From: Scortum barcoo
Lineage: Eukaryota; Chordata; Actinopteri; Centrarchiformes; Terapontidae
Assembly: GCA_023238725.1 (NCBI GenBank)
Contig: CM041548.1
Span: 11,521,752 to 11,585,751, forward strand
Reading direction: 5' to 3'
Length of the DNA: 64,000 bases
The first letter of the stretch is position 1. Each line of letters starts with the position of its first letter. Under the pieces are notes generated by a model that was not told where the DNA came from, ran no database searches, and saw only the letters and a program-made list of their open reading frames with translations. Shown here piece by piece: positions 48,701 to 62,660 of this stretch. The translations under genes and the position numbers were made by a program.

Positions 48701-49739
48701 GCACACAATACATTGCTTTAAAAAAAAAAAATCAATCTACAGCCAGTGGGGTGTTTTAAAAGAAGAGTGGTGCATTACTTTTTGGGATGTTGCTCATTTA
48801 AGAGGAACACAAAAATGCTTTTCCTAAAACTCAACATTTGTTCACAATAAAAAACATCGAGAAGCCAATTGAATGCTGAGTGTAAAATACATAAAAGGGG
48901 GGAAAAGGCAGGAAAGTGTGGACTTGAGAACCACCTAAACCCCTGCATGGTGCCGTGGGCCCTACGGCAGTATGAAAAGATGAGTTTGGTTACAGGCTTG
49001 TAATTGGGGATTAACACCTGGGTCAGTGTTATGATTGGATGGCAGTTGTCGGGTGGGGATGAGAGAAACGTAAACCCTGGAAGCATTTGAAACTCCGCAG
49101 TCCCTCAGGAGGAGAAGATGAAGGATAAAGAATGAATCAGTGTGAAATCCGTGTGCGCAGCAAATACATGCACATGCAGCCAGGCAATAACATGTTGTCT
49201 CTCTCTCTCTAACACACAAACCCACAAACCCACAAACACACACTTTTGTGATTTATAAACAGCATCTTCTCTGTTTCTGATTTGATTGAGAGCACCGCAA
49301 AGCATATACGCAGAATAAAATCAATGGCTTCATACTAACCAACAAGGGCTGCACCCAACCATTCACTCAGCAGTTACTGTGCCACTTTAATCAATAGCAA
49401 TACTCCATCCACAAAGTAATTTACCCAGTCCTTGAGAAAAATAATAAAAATAATAATAAAAAAAATCTTACAACTGAAGCACAGTGAAAACAGCTCAGGG
49501 CATACATACATGCAATCCATTTTCTAGGTGAATATGGCATGTATATTTTAAAATAAGAAATATACAGTATATGCAGACGACAGTCAGACATGCCCTCGTT
49601 TTACTAAGCAATAGAGCGAGGCTGAACGATAGCAAGTGCTCGCTGCCTCATGCATAATTCACTTCAAAAAGCACCACCTGAACAAGCAACCTTAAACAAC
49701 CTTGAAAACAAAGTTGGGCATCTCCTCCAGTGTAATACG

Positions 49740-50140
49740 TCTGTTAAAAGTTAATGGCTGAACTTAATGCACATCTATTGTCCATTTATTAGCCCTGTTG
49801 CTGCCCCGCCAGTTACATATTGTGGGCAAAGCAGCAGATCTGTGGCCGGCGGACGGGTGGTAATCCAGGACTGGACAGGTATTGATGTGCAGAGCTTTAA
49901 TGGAAAGGGCTGATGAGTGCTTTGACTTTGCCCAACTCACTTTACGACTTCTCAGAAGTGCTGTTGTCCAGGAATTAATGGATTGAAGAGGATGAGGACG
50001 GTTGTTGAAGAGGCTGCAATTAGCTATAAAAGAACAGGAGAGGCTCTCAAACGTGCGTTGATTCACTCGTGCACTCAACACAGACAGAGGTGCCAGGCCT
50101 ATTGACGACCATGCCTATGGCTGACAGTGATTAATGTCTC
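49740..50140. promoter_or_regulatory. candidate conserved regulatory block in the 5' intron
   Basis: It is non-repetitive, with CCATTTATTAGCCC, GGAATTAATGGATTG (49971-49985), GCAATTAGCTATAAAAG and a CGGCGGACGGG GC patch. It stands out from the CA/GA-rich surroundings. The minus-strand open frame of 105 codons here has no recognisable domain. Confidence 0.3.
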
Positions 50141-53100
50141 ACAACAGCCACTTGCTGTGTGGTTTTATCTAAAGCATCATAAAGGAGCTCTTAGCGCAAA
50201 TATTTGTAGTTTGAGTGGCCAGAACGAGGCTCAAACCCATGAGGATATCTGGGCTGCAGTGATGCCTCATTAAAGGTATTTGGTATATTGTTACCCAGCT
50301 ATCATATTGTATGTGTCAAAGGTAATTACACTGATATCTGACTGAATTATGAGCTCCCAGGAGGGGTGGGGTTGTTTTTGCTTTGTCTACATAAAGTCGG
50401 GATTACACAAACAGCAGCAGTGGTGTGTAGAGAGAAATCTTTTATTATGAGCCACTGCATTTTTGGCTTATGACAGTTTTGACCAACAGTTTTAGATATC
50501 GGTAAAACTTCTCTGTGTGTCACAAGAAAAAAGGAAAGATTTGAAAAGAGACACAAAACAACCAACATCAATCTAACAATTCATTTATCTTTTGACCCTA
50601 CCACGGGAACCGGTCGTACTGTTTGGACCACCATATCTTAGGCTTCACTTTATGTTGCCATTTGAGAATTAGATACGAGAATTTGAATACACTAACTCCT
50701 CTCAGCTCCCCAAACACTTCCTGTTATAACAACAAAGCAAAAGTTGATCTGCTATTGTTTGTTACTTCTGTAATCTCTCCACAGTCTTTCCCTCTGACTC
50801 ACAGGCTGATCCTCGAAATGAGGCAGAACCCTGGACAAATACCTGCCACTCAAAAGGATGTCTTCACACTTACATCACCCGTTTGCATCGTCCATGATTA
50901 CGTGATCCTCAATGTTTGCAAAATCTCGCTTTCTCTCTTTCTTTCTTTCCTCGCCTCACCCCCCCGCCCCCTTCCTTTGCTTGCACTCTCTTTCAGCCAA
51001 GCTCAAAGAAAGGAGATTTTTATCCCCCGCTGACTTGTGATACACGCCTTTTCTAAGGTTACATGCAAGTTACATCACTCGCCTAAAACAAGGTTGTTGC
51101 AATGAACGATATCTAGAAGGAACGCGGTCCCTGAGAAACAGTTCAATATGTTATAGAGAGGACTTTGCTCACCCACAACTCAAGGCAAAAATACAATGTG
51201 ATATCAAAACCATATACATTTCATCATCACACACAGAGCTATGAGGTCATTTTGTATTCAAATCACCTTGCGAAACGGGGACAACATCGCCTAACCTTGA
51301 TATTTCAGATTATTCATGGAGGCTACAATGACTTCAAAGTCTATCATCAGGAGATAGAGTCAAACAATCTCAATTACACACTTCATGAGCTAGAATTGCC
51401 GCCGTGTGTACGTGTGTTTGCATGAGTGTATGCGTGCGCTGTGATTGTACAGTTGGAGACCCAGAAAATGAAGTGATAACAGTGGTAGTAATATGCCACT
51501 CGAGAGTACTTCACACAGGCAAATCCCATTCTTCAAAACGACAATGGATTTCAATCACGCTGGGTGAATTTTTTCGAGAGTTGGCGGCTGTGACATAAAC
51601 AATTTATGGAGCGCTGGTGCCCGTGTGAGCTACAAGATTGCATTAGTCAGACATAAGATATCATCATCATGGAGTTAAATGGAAAAATGCCTATAGACTG
51701 ACCCACTTATGGCCTGCACACACACAGGCAAACATATAATCTAGACGTGCATAATATCGTCAGCGCGCATTGATATGTAGAAGTGAAACCTGTGACACGC
51801 TGAAGCCGCAGGAATTGAGCACTAATGTCCACAACATGCCAATGTCTGTGCAAAATGGTGCCTCTGGGTGTGTTATATCCACAGACACACGCGCAGAACA
51901 CAATAATGTGTGAAGAGAGGGAGTGGGACAGATAGGTAATGGAATAGATGAAGCGATACAGAGATGGTGTGATAGTGGCTTGTGGTGATTGCTCTGTGTA
52001 CAGATGTGGAGAGGGGGAGCCGGGGACAGGCACAGGAGAGATAAAAATGGAGAGAACGAGAGGACGGGTGTGTTAAAGAACACAGCTGAGGGACAGGTGG
52101 GACGATTGAGATTCAGACGGAGTACACAGAGAGACAAGAGAAATCTATCAGTATGCAAGTGCAGTAACCCCTCTTCTCTTCCCATCATCCCTCTCCTCTA
52201 GACCATGCACACACACACACACGCACACACATACAGAGTCATCGGCAGCCAGATGGAGCAGTATGCAGAGTATGTCCCATCAAACTCCACCCGCTTGTCA
52301 AGAAGATGTATGGATGCAACGCCCTACCACAACCCCGCAAACACACAAATACATAAACACACACACACAGCAGCAAGGGTGCATGCACAAATTGCCAACA
52401 AAACAGCACAACTCTCTCTTTCTCTCTCTCCCTCACACACACACACCCAGATCTGATCTGATTTCCATCATCTTATTTATTTCCCTCCCCAGCAGATGCA
52501 GGATGCAGAGGAGAGCAGCACCACCACCACCACAGAGTCCCTTTGGACTTCTTTTTCTTTTTTCCCCTCTCTCTCTTCCCTTTTCTCCTTCTCTCTTTGT
52601 CTATCTCTCTAATTTTCTCCATGTCTGTGCCGGCCTGCTTTTCCTCCCCCTGTCTTCACCCTTTCCCACTGTGAATACTCACTGATGAACACACAGTCCT
52701 CCCAAAGCTTCCTGTTGACTGGTGGCTGCTGCTTCTTCTCATCTAAATGATGCAGGGACTTTGGGCGCAGTGTGATACAGTTTTTGTAATTCAAGAATCA
52801 GCATATTAGCTATTACTCATGGTGCATCCACATGCTAATATCATTCCTTTACACATCACTTCATTAGATCAGTATTTTTCTCATTACCTGGTAAATTTAG
52901 TCTCAGTCACTCCTCAAACCCTGGCGCTCTCTTACCTTTTAAGCCTTTTTAGCTCTTAAATCAAAGTGATTGGAAAAAACCTTCAACAATAAAGAGATTT
53001 TTCAAACTAATCAGGAAGGCTTAGAAGAAATATGCTATATTTGTCAATTGGGATATCTGAAAAATTACTCACTAGCTATGGTTGGAGCTTCTTCTTGAGA

Positions 53101-55624
53101 CCAACTAATACTGCAGGAATGCTGGTTTTAAAGCTCACTATATGAGGAGGAATCTTTGTATCATGATAAGAAAGGACCTTAAGTGTGTTGTTATTGTTAT
53201 ATTTTAGTTTAAACATAGCAATTAACAGTATAAGAATACAACTCCCAAGGATGCAAGAATATATTCACAGGAACTGCAGCATCCAGAATAAGTTTTATTA
53301 CTTGGTCGTTAGGCTTAATGCTTTCAGTTTCAAGTTCATTTCAACTAAATGTGATACTATTTTGCTCTGATGTCATAAATAGACTGTGTGTACAGTATAC
53401 AGTGGTTAGAGAGCGATGGTGCAATATAACACTAAAGTATTGCAAACAGATCTGCTCCTGAGCAGCACTGACAGTCCTTTGCATCTCCCATCATATCTGT
53501 ATTTTTCTCTCACTGTAACATCGTGTGTTTACACTTTGTCAAGCCAGCAAAGACATAAGGAGATTTCTCAATCGCACACAAAGGTCTGAACACCATCTGT
53601 TCCATCACACAAACATTAACACGCGCACGCATGCACATATGCACACAAGCACAAAAAATACATACACTAAACACACAAATCTTGCAAAACACCTCAGACT
53701 GCACATACACTGGACAATAAAACATATGTGGTATATAACAGGTATAGACGTCCTTCACTCTTCTTCGAAAAATAGATTTATAGTAATGTCTGTTTTACCC
53801 ATCTGTTGAAATAAAGTCTCTCTTGCAGGGAGAAAAAGGAGGGGAAGCAAGTGTTAAGGAACAATAAAAATGATTCACAGTGCCCGTTACGCGTCCTCTC
53901 AAATCGAACCGATTCCTGCCACATCTTGTTGTCAGGCAAAATTGAACAACAGGGTCTTGTAAAATAAAGACGGGGTATGGGAAAGGGTGGACAAAAAAAT
54001 ACAGAAAGTGGGCGGAGGAGTGAAAGAAGAGGGTCAGGGAGAGGTAAAGGTAAAGAAAAGTGTGACAAAGAACGAGACAGCAAGAGGCAGGATTTACTAT
54101 TATCATAGAAACATATTGCCATCAAACATTTTTCCACAGCAGGGCCAAGTGGGCCCTCAACATATTTAGAAAACTCTATCAAAAGCACTGCTTTATATAA
54201 AGCTGGTCTGTCAATGTTATTAACAACATGATGTCAAAATAATGATATGAATGTTGCTTTTTGGGAAATAAATGGAGGGATATAAATCAGATGTAAGCCT
54301 TGGTGAGCCCTGCTTGGCACATCTGATGGAAGCCGGCCTTTTCAAAATTGCTTTCTGTATACAATTTGGTTCACTTCTGATGCCGTGCTGACACAGAGCC
54401 AAGTGAACCCAAATGATCTGGGTGTTTTCCCAGGCAAAGACTCTACGCCAGCGGAGGAGGACTCACACAAAATACTCAGCACACATCGTAACGCTGACGA
54501 CACATGGCTTTATTCTCCTAAGCTTCCTGCACAGCCAGTGGGTTACCTCTCTTGCCATTGTGATATGGTAAATATGACTGTTGTGTGGCTGAGGATTAAT
54601 ATCGTTGCCGGATAAGATAACGCTGTATATACCAAGTGTATATAACAACAGCCTCACTATGGGAATCTCATTGTGTTCTGTGTATTTCTGCTGTCAGCAC
54701 TGAGGAAACACAAACACAAACCCTCCATGAACTGCCAGACCCTTGTAGCACAGGCACAATTTAAAACCACCGATGCATCCACTCCATCTCTAAACACAAA
54801 CGCATCGATACACACTGATACATACACATGCCCAAGTGGCAATTTGTATCTTAAGCCTGATGGAACTCTCTCACAGCCAATTTGTGCCTGTGTGAGTGTG
54901 TCAATGCTTAAAGGAATCATATACCTGTCTTCGGGAGCAAAATCAATTTTCAGCAGACAGTAAAAGCCCTCGTGTTTTACATGACAGTTATCTTTTACTA
55001 TGTGGAGAGGGACAGAGGCAGAGAGGGAGAGGAAGGATGGATGAAGGGGGTGGGCGGATGGAGTGATATACAATGCAGCCTAAGTGAGTGTGCAGTCACT
55101 GTGCGCGATGGGTAGGAAAACAGACCGGGATGAAAGGGTGAAACAGATGTAGAAAACAGAGATGTAGAGAGAAGGGAGAGATGAGGTGAGGATGCCGAAG
55201 AATGGGACCAAAAGGGAGAGATAGCATTAGGCACCCATGAGAGACAGATGGGGAAATCAAAAGCGAGAGGCAAAGGACGAGCGCAGAAAAAATGAGGGCA
55301 GAGGCTAACAGTAAGGGAGGGAGGGTTCCTGGGGAGGGAGACGGTGGGGGGAGGGAACCAGCCCATCTGCCTGGTGTTTTCAAAATATCACATGACGGCT
55401 GCCATGTGTTGGAAATTACTGCCGGTTAACTATCTTCCCCAAAAACCGCTCCGAAAAAATATGTCTGCAATTTCTGAAATGTGTTCCAGGGCTCTGCTAA
55501 GTAGAACCAGATTTGCAAAACAGAAAAAAAAACCCTTTACCCCTCACCGCCCCTTCACTGAAAACTGCTACTCTCTTTTCTTTTTATACTCCCTCTGCCT
55601 CTCCACCCCTCCTCCCCCTTTACC

Positions 55625-55664
55625 CAGGAGAAGATGTTTAAAAACAGGAGAAGATGTTTAAAAA
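55625..55664. repeat. tandem duplication of a 20-bp unit
   Basis: The unit CAGGAGAAGATGTTTAAAAA occurs twice in a row without a mismatch. Confidence 0.95.
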
Positions 55665-55682
55665 CAAGAGTGAGGGGGTCTT

Positions 55683-55797
55683 AGTCACATCTGGTGAGCA
55701 GGGAGCGGGGTCAGAGAGTGGTGGTGTGGTGGTTGGTGTGAGTCACATCTGCATGAGCAGGGAGCCAGAGAGTGGTGGTGTGGTCAGGTTGGTGTGA
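55683..55797. repeat. tandem duplication of a ~58-bp unit
   Basis: Two copies start AGTCACATCTG at 55683 and 55741. Each continues through a GAGCAGGGAGC and AGAGAGTGGTGGTGTGGT part to TTGGTGTG. They differ by small indels. TG repeats follow at 55805-55850. Confidence 0.9.
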
Positions 55798-55804
55798 CCT
55801 GCAT

Positions 55805-55850
55805 AGTGTGTGTGTGTGTGTGCATAGTGTGTGTGTGTGTGGGTGTGCGT
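55805..55850. repeat. (TG)n microsatellite with duplicated GCATAGTG
   Basis: Two TG runs, each introduced by GCATAGTG. Confidence 0.9.
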
Positions 55851-57004
55851 ACCTGTGTGTTTGTGCGTCATATGGTGACCATGGCTTGCTAATGGCTCTG
55901 AGTAGCTGAGAGTAGAGTACGGCTGGAGGTGAAGTCAGGCAGAGGGACGGCCTCTGCACACACACACACACACACACTGCTTTCAGCTTTCATCTAACCA
56001 TTGCACACTTTCTCCTTTGCTCTCTCCTCCAAATCGTTTCACCTTTCACTGTCTTGCCTCCCTGTCAGCCCATCGCCATCTGAGTCCACTGACAAACAAG
56101 AAGAGAGGATGTCAAAATAGGCAAGAATACCAGTTCACAACAAAGCTTTGACATACACTGACCTGTGAAATATCAGTGACGGACATGTGTCGACTGTGGA
56201 GTTGCCGCCTGGATTGAAGTGCTCTGTAATTTAAAGTATATTTGATGTGCACTGTACTGAGATTCATTATTCTGGATGTTTTAAATATTAAAAGACTTGT
56301 GAATGAATGAAAAATAACACAAAAATAAGGATGAAAATCAGGTTTTAGAAATAACACTTGCTGCTCAGATGCTGTAGTTTCACCATTTATTGCATCTGTC
56401 TATTGCTTTGAGGTGTTCGCAATCAGCAGCTCATTCAAGATTTCTCTTCATTTTTTTTCCAAGCACTTTTTGAACCATCCTCACTAAAACAGGACCACCA
56501 TTGCTGTATGCATTGCAATGAACAGCATCTCATCACAAACCCAATATTGGAACATAAAATCAATCATTTAAATCCCACTAAAAACAGATCTGTTCCTTTT
56601 AAAGACAAACATAGAAAATAGCCATATATTTACAGCGTGATAAATACTATATATCTCAAATGTAAATGTAATATGATCTCATATTTATCTCTGTCTGAAA
56701 TGTGTGGGTGGTATCAACTCTTTTTCTTGCCTGCTGTTACTCCTAAGTAGCCAGAATCCTCAGCGAAGAACAGTAAAACTTTGCTTAGACTTCATGAAAG
56801 TTAACTCCTCGCTGTGGGACACATGTTGCAGTCTCTGTTCTGCAGGAGGCGCTTCAGATCACTGTCCTTCCCACATCCACCTCCCACTGTCCATCAAACA
56901 ACAGCAGCTTTTTAACCAGCACAGCTCTGAACTCTGTCCCCACACCCACCACCAATACTACTAATAGCATCATCACGACAATCCCATTGTTTGTTTTTCT
57001 GCAG

Positions 57005-57690
57005 CACAAACACACATACACACACACACACACACACAGACTCAGACACACAGCCTAACCGCTCTCCAGTGCTACAGATGGATGCCACCACTCTCTCTGG
57101 AGCAATGCCAGCGCCAGCTAGTGAACAGCTTGCCTGGCACAGTGCTCTGCATATGTGTGTGACTGTGTATGTGTGTGTGCGCCTGCAGAAACAGTAGCGA
57201 AATAGCCTAGCGCTGATGGGTGGCCAAAATACCCCCCCACCCCACCCCACCCTGCATACACACAAACACACAACACACGCACATACGCACACATATGCTC
57301 CAGAATGGAGACACGCATGCAGACACACACACACACGCACACAGAGTGTCTCGGTCCTGCTTAAGTGCTCCTGACCTGGCACACGCTGCCGCTTGCACAG
57401 CTGCTTGCTTCCTCAGAGGCACACACACTTATAGACTCACACACACACACACAGAGCAGAGAACTGCAGTTACACACACACATACATCTGTGCTTAGTTT
57501 ACACTTCCTGTTTAGGGCATGGGAAGTATAAAGTCCACGCTCCTCACCCACACGTGCACACACATATACACACACATACACACACGGAGCCATCGCCACC
57601 ACTCCCACACCACTGAAGCCCACACACAGACAGACATGCATTCCTGTGCATCTGCCGCACACACACATCCACACGCAAAAGCACACACCA
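57005..57690. repeat. dense cluster of CA/TG microsatellites
   Basis: CA tracts at about 57006-57040, 57255-57345, 57420-57475, 57545-57590 and 57625-57690 are separated by short unique segments. There are CCCC(A) runs at 57230-57252. Overlapping long frames on both strands are artefacts of this composition. Confidence 0.9.
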
Positions 57691-60459
57691 ATGAGATGCT
57701 CCTTGGTAACTATTCAACCATGTATGAATCTGCTTGTTTTCTCAACACACAGAGAGAAAACATCAAGGCGTTCAGTTGGAAAGCCTCCAGTACTGGCAAA
57801 CTGCCAGCAGAGGCCTATAGATCAGCATGATCATAGGAGTGTGTTAAGACACATCGCTGTTTAATGATTTGACAATGAAATTAAGGCATGAAAGCTCTTG
57901 CTGGAACAATAGAATCAACACGATGTAATTAGAATGCAGCTGTGTACGGTTGAAACCGTTTTAATGCTCAAGGTGTGACGTGAATCCTTGTGACAGGCGA
58001 TCTGACGTGGCTTCATGCTTTGACTGTGTGTGTTTTTTTTCACTGGGTGCAGCTGTAGGTGTGAACTGCTGCTTCTGAACAATGATTGCTTGAAAACAGG
58101 CGGTTTCATATTCACTTAGGGTGAGAGGGCACTCTCTTAGGATCAAACAAAGACAGAGAAACTTTAACAACTCAGTAAGTCAGTTGGTAGACAGACTGCC
58201 AGTCAGTCAATGAGCTCAGGCGGCTGGCAGCAGGTTCCCTCGCCCCGATACATAGGGGAGAGCATGGTGGCTGGCAGTGCCAACTGTGCACTGGGTAGTC
58301 GTGCCAACTCTGCCATCCTTGCAGTGTCTGTTTGCCAGTGCCATCTGGGAGGAACAGCTCTGCGCACATACAGTACCTCTCCTCAGCTCAGAGGGCACGG
58401 ACACACACACACACGCATGGGTGCACACAAGAAAGTAAGGGCAGACGTGCACTCCACATACATGCAGCACGCACAAATATGCATGGTATGAACGCCACAC
58501 ACACAGAAAGGCACACACACACACGCACAGCCGGCCGCTGACAGCTCACCATCTGTGCGCTGCCTCCGACTTCTCCCTCTGCTTCGTTCTCTGCCCTTGT
58601 TTTTGCTTTCACAAACTCTCAGTCCCTCTCCTCCCTCCCTCACATTCTCTCCTCGTGTCTCATCTTATCGGCATTATTTTCCAAGCCACGGATTCCAGTG
58701 TTATGTCATGACCACCTGTGTATTGACACTTTACATGTACTTTTTATATTTTGGCATATAAGATTAAGATGTGTCATTACTTGACAGGTCTTTTTGAGGT
58801 TACCTGGAATTGAACAAGACAGACAGAGTCCACGGAGGCTCTCTTCTGAACCTCCTTTCTTTTTTTGCTCTGTCTCTTCCTATCAGCTGTACAGATGAGA
58901 GACCATAACAGGTGTCCTTAAGTGGATTACTCATACTGAAACATGTGTGTGCAGTTAATATAGACTCAGGCCTGCACACATAAAAAAACCCAGGGTCAAA
59001 TAACTCTGATTCCGTCACACAGGACCCATGAAAACCAGACAGAAAGATGAAAAACACAGCACAAAAGAGCGAACATGAGGCAGCAGGAAGAGAAGGAGAA
59101 AATGTCCCTCCATCTCAGTCGCATCACGCGGCGTTCCTCTTCAGAGAGGGGTGAACGGTAATGAGAACAAAAGAGCGAAAAACCCGACATGGAGAGAGAA
59201 AAAAGGGTGACAACAGCAGCGAATAAGAGCAAAGAGGAGAGGAGAGAGGAAAATAAGAAGGAGGAGGAGAAGAGAGGTGGGAAGGTAATATGAGTTCAGA
59301 ACCGTGGAATTCACATCAAAGAGACGCTAAAACAGGTCACTGTCTTTACCAGAGTCTCGCCTTGGGTGAAGCTCTCTGTCATATGTTTCTCATTTAAACC
59401 CTCTGAACCACTGTTTGAAAATGAAGGCCAGGGAGAGACACGAGTACTATACACGTAGCCTGTCTCTCTCTTTTTTTTTCGGTCAGCTGGAGTGTGTTTG
59501 CATGTGATTTAGCTCTTTTAGTGAACATGGCACTAAAAAAAAATTTCACTTTTCCAGATGCCGCTCCATTTATCTTAATATTTGCATCCCTACATCACAG
59601 TTTAACAGCTTGAGCACTGGAATACCACCAAGCTATTACTTCCCCCCTCTACAACGCAACAGCTGTAATATTTTCAATCACAAATCTCCCCTCTCTTCCT
59701 ATTCCTCGCCCCATTTATTTCTTTCCCTCTCACTGGCCACCGCTACCTGCAATAACTGATTGTTTCTCCCACCATCTATCCTCTCCACCTCCCTTCCTCT
59801 CCATTCTCCCTCAACCCCCCCACCTCCCTCTGGCAACACCATCAGAAAGATCTATGATTGAACGCTGCTCCTTTCCTCCTGCTCTCCCTTTACCACCTCC
59901 ACCTATTTTCCCCACTCATCCTCCTCTGTCTCCGCACGCCTCTCCATTCTTCTCTCCATCTAACCCCCCGAAAACACCACATGCTCTGGCAGCGGCAGAA
60001 GAAGTAGCCTCATTACAAACAAGGAAAATCCATTTGGAGCAGCCGTCTGCTACTTCTCTGCCCCCCTCTGAACTCTCCAGAGAAGAAATGCCCCACATCT
60101 CTCCTCCATCCAGCTCTTGCCTTCTCTTCTCTCCCTCTTGGAGTTCCCTTCTTTCTAATTATTTTTCTCTACTTCTCTTTTTTAATCTGTTTTATCTGTT
60201 TCATGAGCCACTTACTCCCTTGTCTTTGTGCTACCTTTAGATGTGCGCTCTGTATTGAAACACAGTTATAAATTTATGTTTTTATATGGAAACTGTCATT
60301 TTATCATATAGAATTAGATGATATAGAAAGAAATAGACTGTAGATTTCAATGAAATGAAATGTGTTCCTAATTTTAATCTTGCGTTTGAAGTATATTACA
60401 GGATTTAGCACAACTATTTACACTGAAAGCTGATAAATATAAAATCGCATTATGTATTT

Positions 60460-61010
60460 TTTTGGCCACTTGGGGGCAGCACAAACAAGCTATAACCACA
60501 TCAGTGATATATTCTCACCTTACAAGGTGATATAAAGCACTGGCCTGCAAACATTCGCTTATTTACACATCCATCCGCTACAGAGCTGCATTAGCATTTG
60601 TTAAGAGTCGTGTTCATGTCCACCTGATAAATGCAAGTCCAATATTTACCCCCCTTTTGACTGCGTTTTGCTCTCCACTAACTCCTGAGGGAAATATCTG
60701 GCTGTTTAGGAGCTAAACGGTTCGCTATGTTCACCATCTAGCTGCTAACTTTGTCTGACGTGTGAGGCTGGGCTGAAAACAGCTGCCTCCTGCAGCTGGA
60801 AACAAGGTTGATGAGAGCAGTGGGAGTGAACCAAAGCAGTGAAGTTACAGAACAACGTGCTGAAAGATGCTTAAAAGAAAAGGATGTGCAGTGCTAAAGG
60901 GAGACTGCAGAGTTGGTGATAATTCTCTACGGGTTCATCACTGCAAGCGGCCCCTTTCACACTGAATGCAGTAATTGCATACATTTACAATTAAGAATAA
61001 TGATTATAGA
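60460..61010. repeat. probable fish non-autonomous transposon copy
   Basis: The block starts around TTTGGCCACTTGGGGGCAGC, a phrase found at the start of many fish repeats. It runs through CCTGAGGGAAATATCTGGCT, GCTGCTAACTTTGTCTGACG, GAGGCTGGGCTGAAAACAGC and ATGAGAGCAGTGGGAGTGAA to GAATGCAGTAATTGCATACA. I recall these phrases from a repeated percomorph family of a few hundred bases. No protein is encoded. The family name and exact ends are uncertain. Confidence 0.45.
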
Positions 61011-61423
61011 AGCTTTAATATTGGATTATCGCACATTAATATGATGCGGATATCAGATTTGCTACCAGGCTCAAACAAGGTAGCAATGTCATACTAATAT
61101 GTGAGAGAAAAAAGTAACACTGTTTATGGATAATGTATCCGGTATCTACAGGAAGCATTTATCACTTTTGTTTAGTGACCTCAAATGCAAAGTGTCCATT
61201 CAGTTAAACTAATGGATTGGATCGATTCTCAGCAGTGGTTTTTGCAGTTAGAAAATGAATCACTGCACCACTTCCTGTCATTTCCTCTATTCTTCTCCTC
61301 ATCTCCTCCCTCCACATCCCTCTCCACGTCCTCAGTCATGGCTCCTTTTTCTCTTTCCTCTCTCGCTCTGTCTTTTAAAAGCTCTCCGTTTCTTTTCACC
61401 CCTCACTCCTCCCTCCAGTGCGC

Positions 61424-61449
61424 TCACTCTCTCTCTCTCTCTCTCTCTC
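61424..61449. repeat. (TC)n microsatellite
   Basis: Perfect TC units in a pyrimidine-rich stretch (61270-61480). Confidence 0.9.
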
Positions 61450-61680
61450 CTCAGGTCGCTCTCTCTCCTTCTGCTCTGCCATCATCACAACATCTGATTA
61501 ACATATGTCTGGGCTTTCACTCCCTGTCAGCTTGCAGGCATCTGCACACATGCACACCCACACAAGCACACATATTCACACAATGTCATGCACCGTATTT
61601 CATGTTCAGTAAGGTAGAGGAGGAAAAAAAAATGCACCAAAATTCCCCTGAACCTCTTTTTAACTGCATTTAGCTCCCTT

Positions 61681-61690
61681 TGTGTGTGTG

Positions 61691-61721
<31 letters not shown>
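61681..61721. repeat. (TG)n microsatellite
   Basis: TG units with one GGAG interruption; a second TG run lies at 61890-61912. Confidence 0.95.
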
Positions 61722-62099
61722 CCCACAACAGTGAGAGATGAGAGACAAAGCATCTTAACATTATTGCCAACAAGCCTCATGTTCCCTAGTGGGCTGCTTA
61801 AAATGCCAGTAATGGAGGAGAGAGAGAAAAGGATAAAGTAATATAATAAGACACAGAGAGAGGCGAGATAGAGACAGATGACAGTGAAGATGTGTGTGTG
61901 TGTGTGTGTGTAAATAACAGCAATAGCTCCACCGGCTCCCTCGAGACTTGTGGCCCCTGAAAATTGCTCACATTCACATACACGTAGTCTCTCTCTTTAA
62001 GCTCATATTTCCTTTCATCAGCAGACATTGATACAATGGATTTAGTTTATTCAATAAACAGCAGCTGGGAGCTTAACTTCATAGCCCACCTTTCCAGTT

Positions 62100-62660
62100 A
62101 TTGTAATCAGAGTTCTGCTATTGATTGTTTTCGACACTGGTGCCAAGAAGGCTAGCCATGGCAACCAGTGCCGAACCACGTGATCGGCTGGCATGGGGGG
62201 GTTATCTGATAAGGATTTATTGGCTCACGGCACCAATGAAATCATTTCATACGTGTAGAAGCGTGGCGTCACAGGATGCTGAAGGCCCTTTTCAAGTAAT
62301 TTGTTCTCACTCCTCTGTCCCAGATTGCCTGGAATCAGTCCTACTTTCACCATCTCATCCGCAACAAAAAACATGTAATAACAGCAACAGACGGAGGCAA
62401 CCAAACAAATACCTTAGTGAGAGGCTTGCCAAAACACATAATCCAACTGACGGCAACAAAAGCTTAGCAAAAACTCTGTGGCCAAATAGTGATGATTGTT
62501 TGCATTGGTCTGCGTTTAGTAATACCTGTAATTTCACCTGTTTGTTATTATGGCATTCCCTGCCATCTCAACACTAATGTTAAAAAGGGACAAATACATT
62601 TGAGGCACTTGCTCTGCAAATACCGCATTTACAATTGTATGGGATATGAGTCGTGCTGTG
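62100..62660. promoter_or_regulatory. candidate conserved block in the 5' intron
   Basis: It is 560 bases without simple repeats in an otherwise microsatellite-rich region. It has GCCAATGAAATC-like, AAACATGTAATAAC and GTTTGTTATTATGG motifs. A 150-codon open frame at 62125-62577 has no recognised domain and no splice-consistent partner. Confidence 0.25.

Noticed and set aside
57220..58541. Many open frames on both strands rich in His-Thr or Cys-Val
   Set aside because: They come from CA/TG microsatellites.
59854..60240. Plus-strand 128-codon frame rich in Pro, Ser and Leu
   Set aside because: It translates a C/T-rich low-complexity stretch and shows no signal peptide or family motif that I can defend.
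62125..62577. Plus-strand 150-codon open frame
   Set aside because: No domain, no good start context that I could judge, and no flanking exons. More likely a noncoding conserved or neutral stretch.
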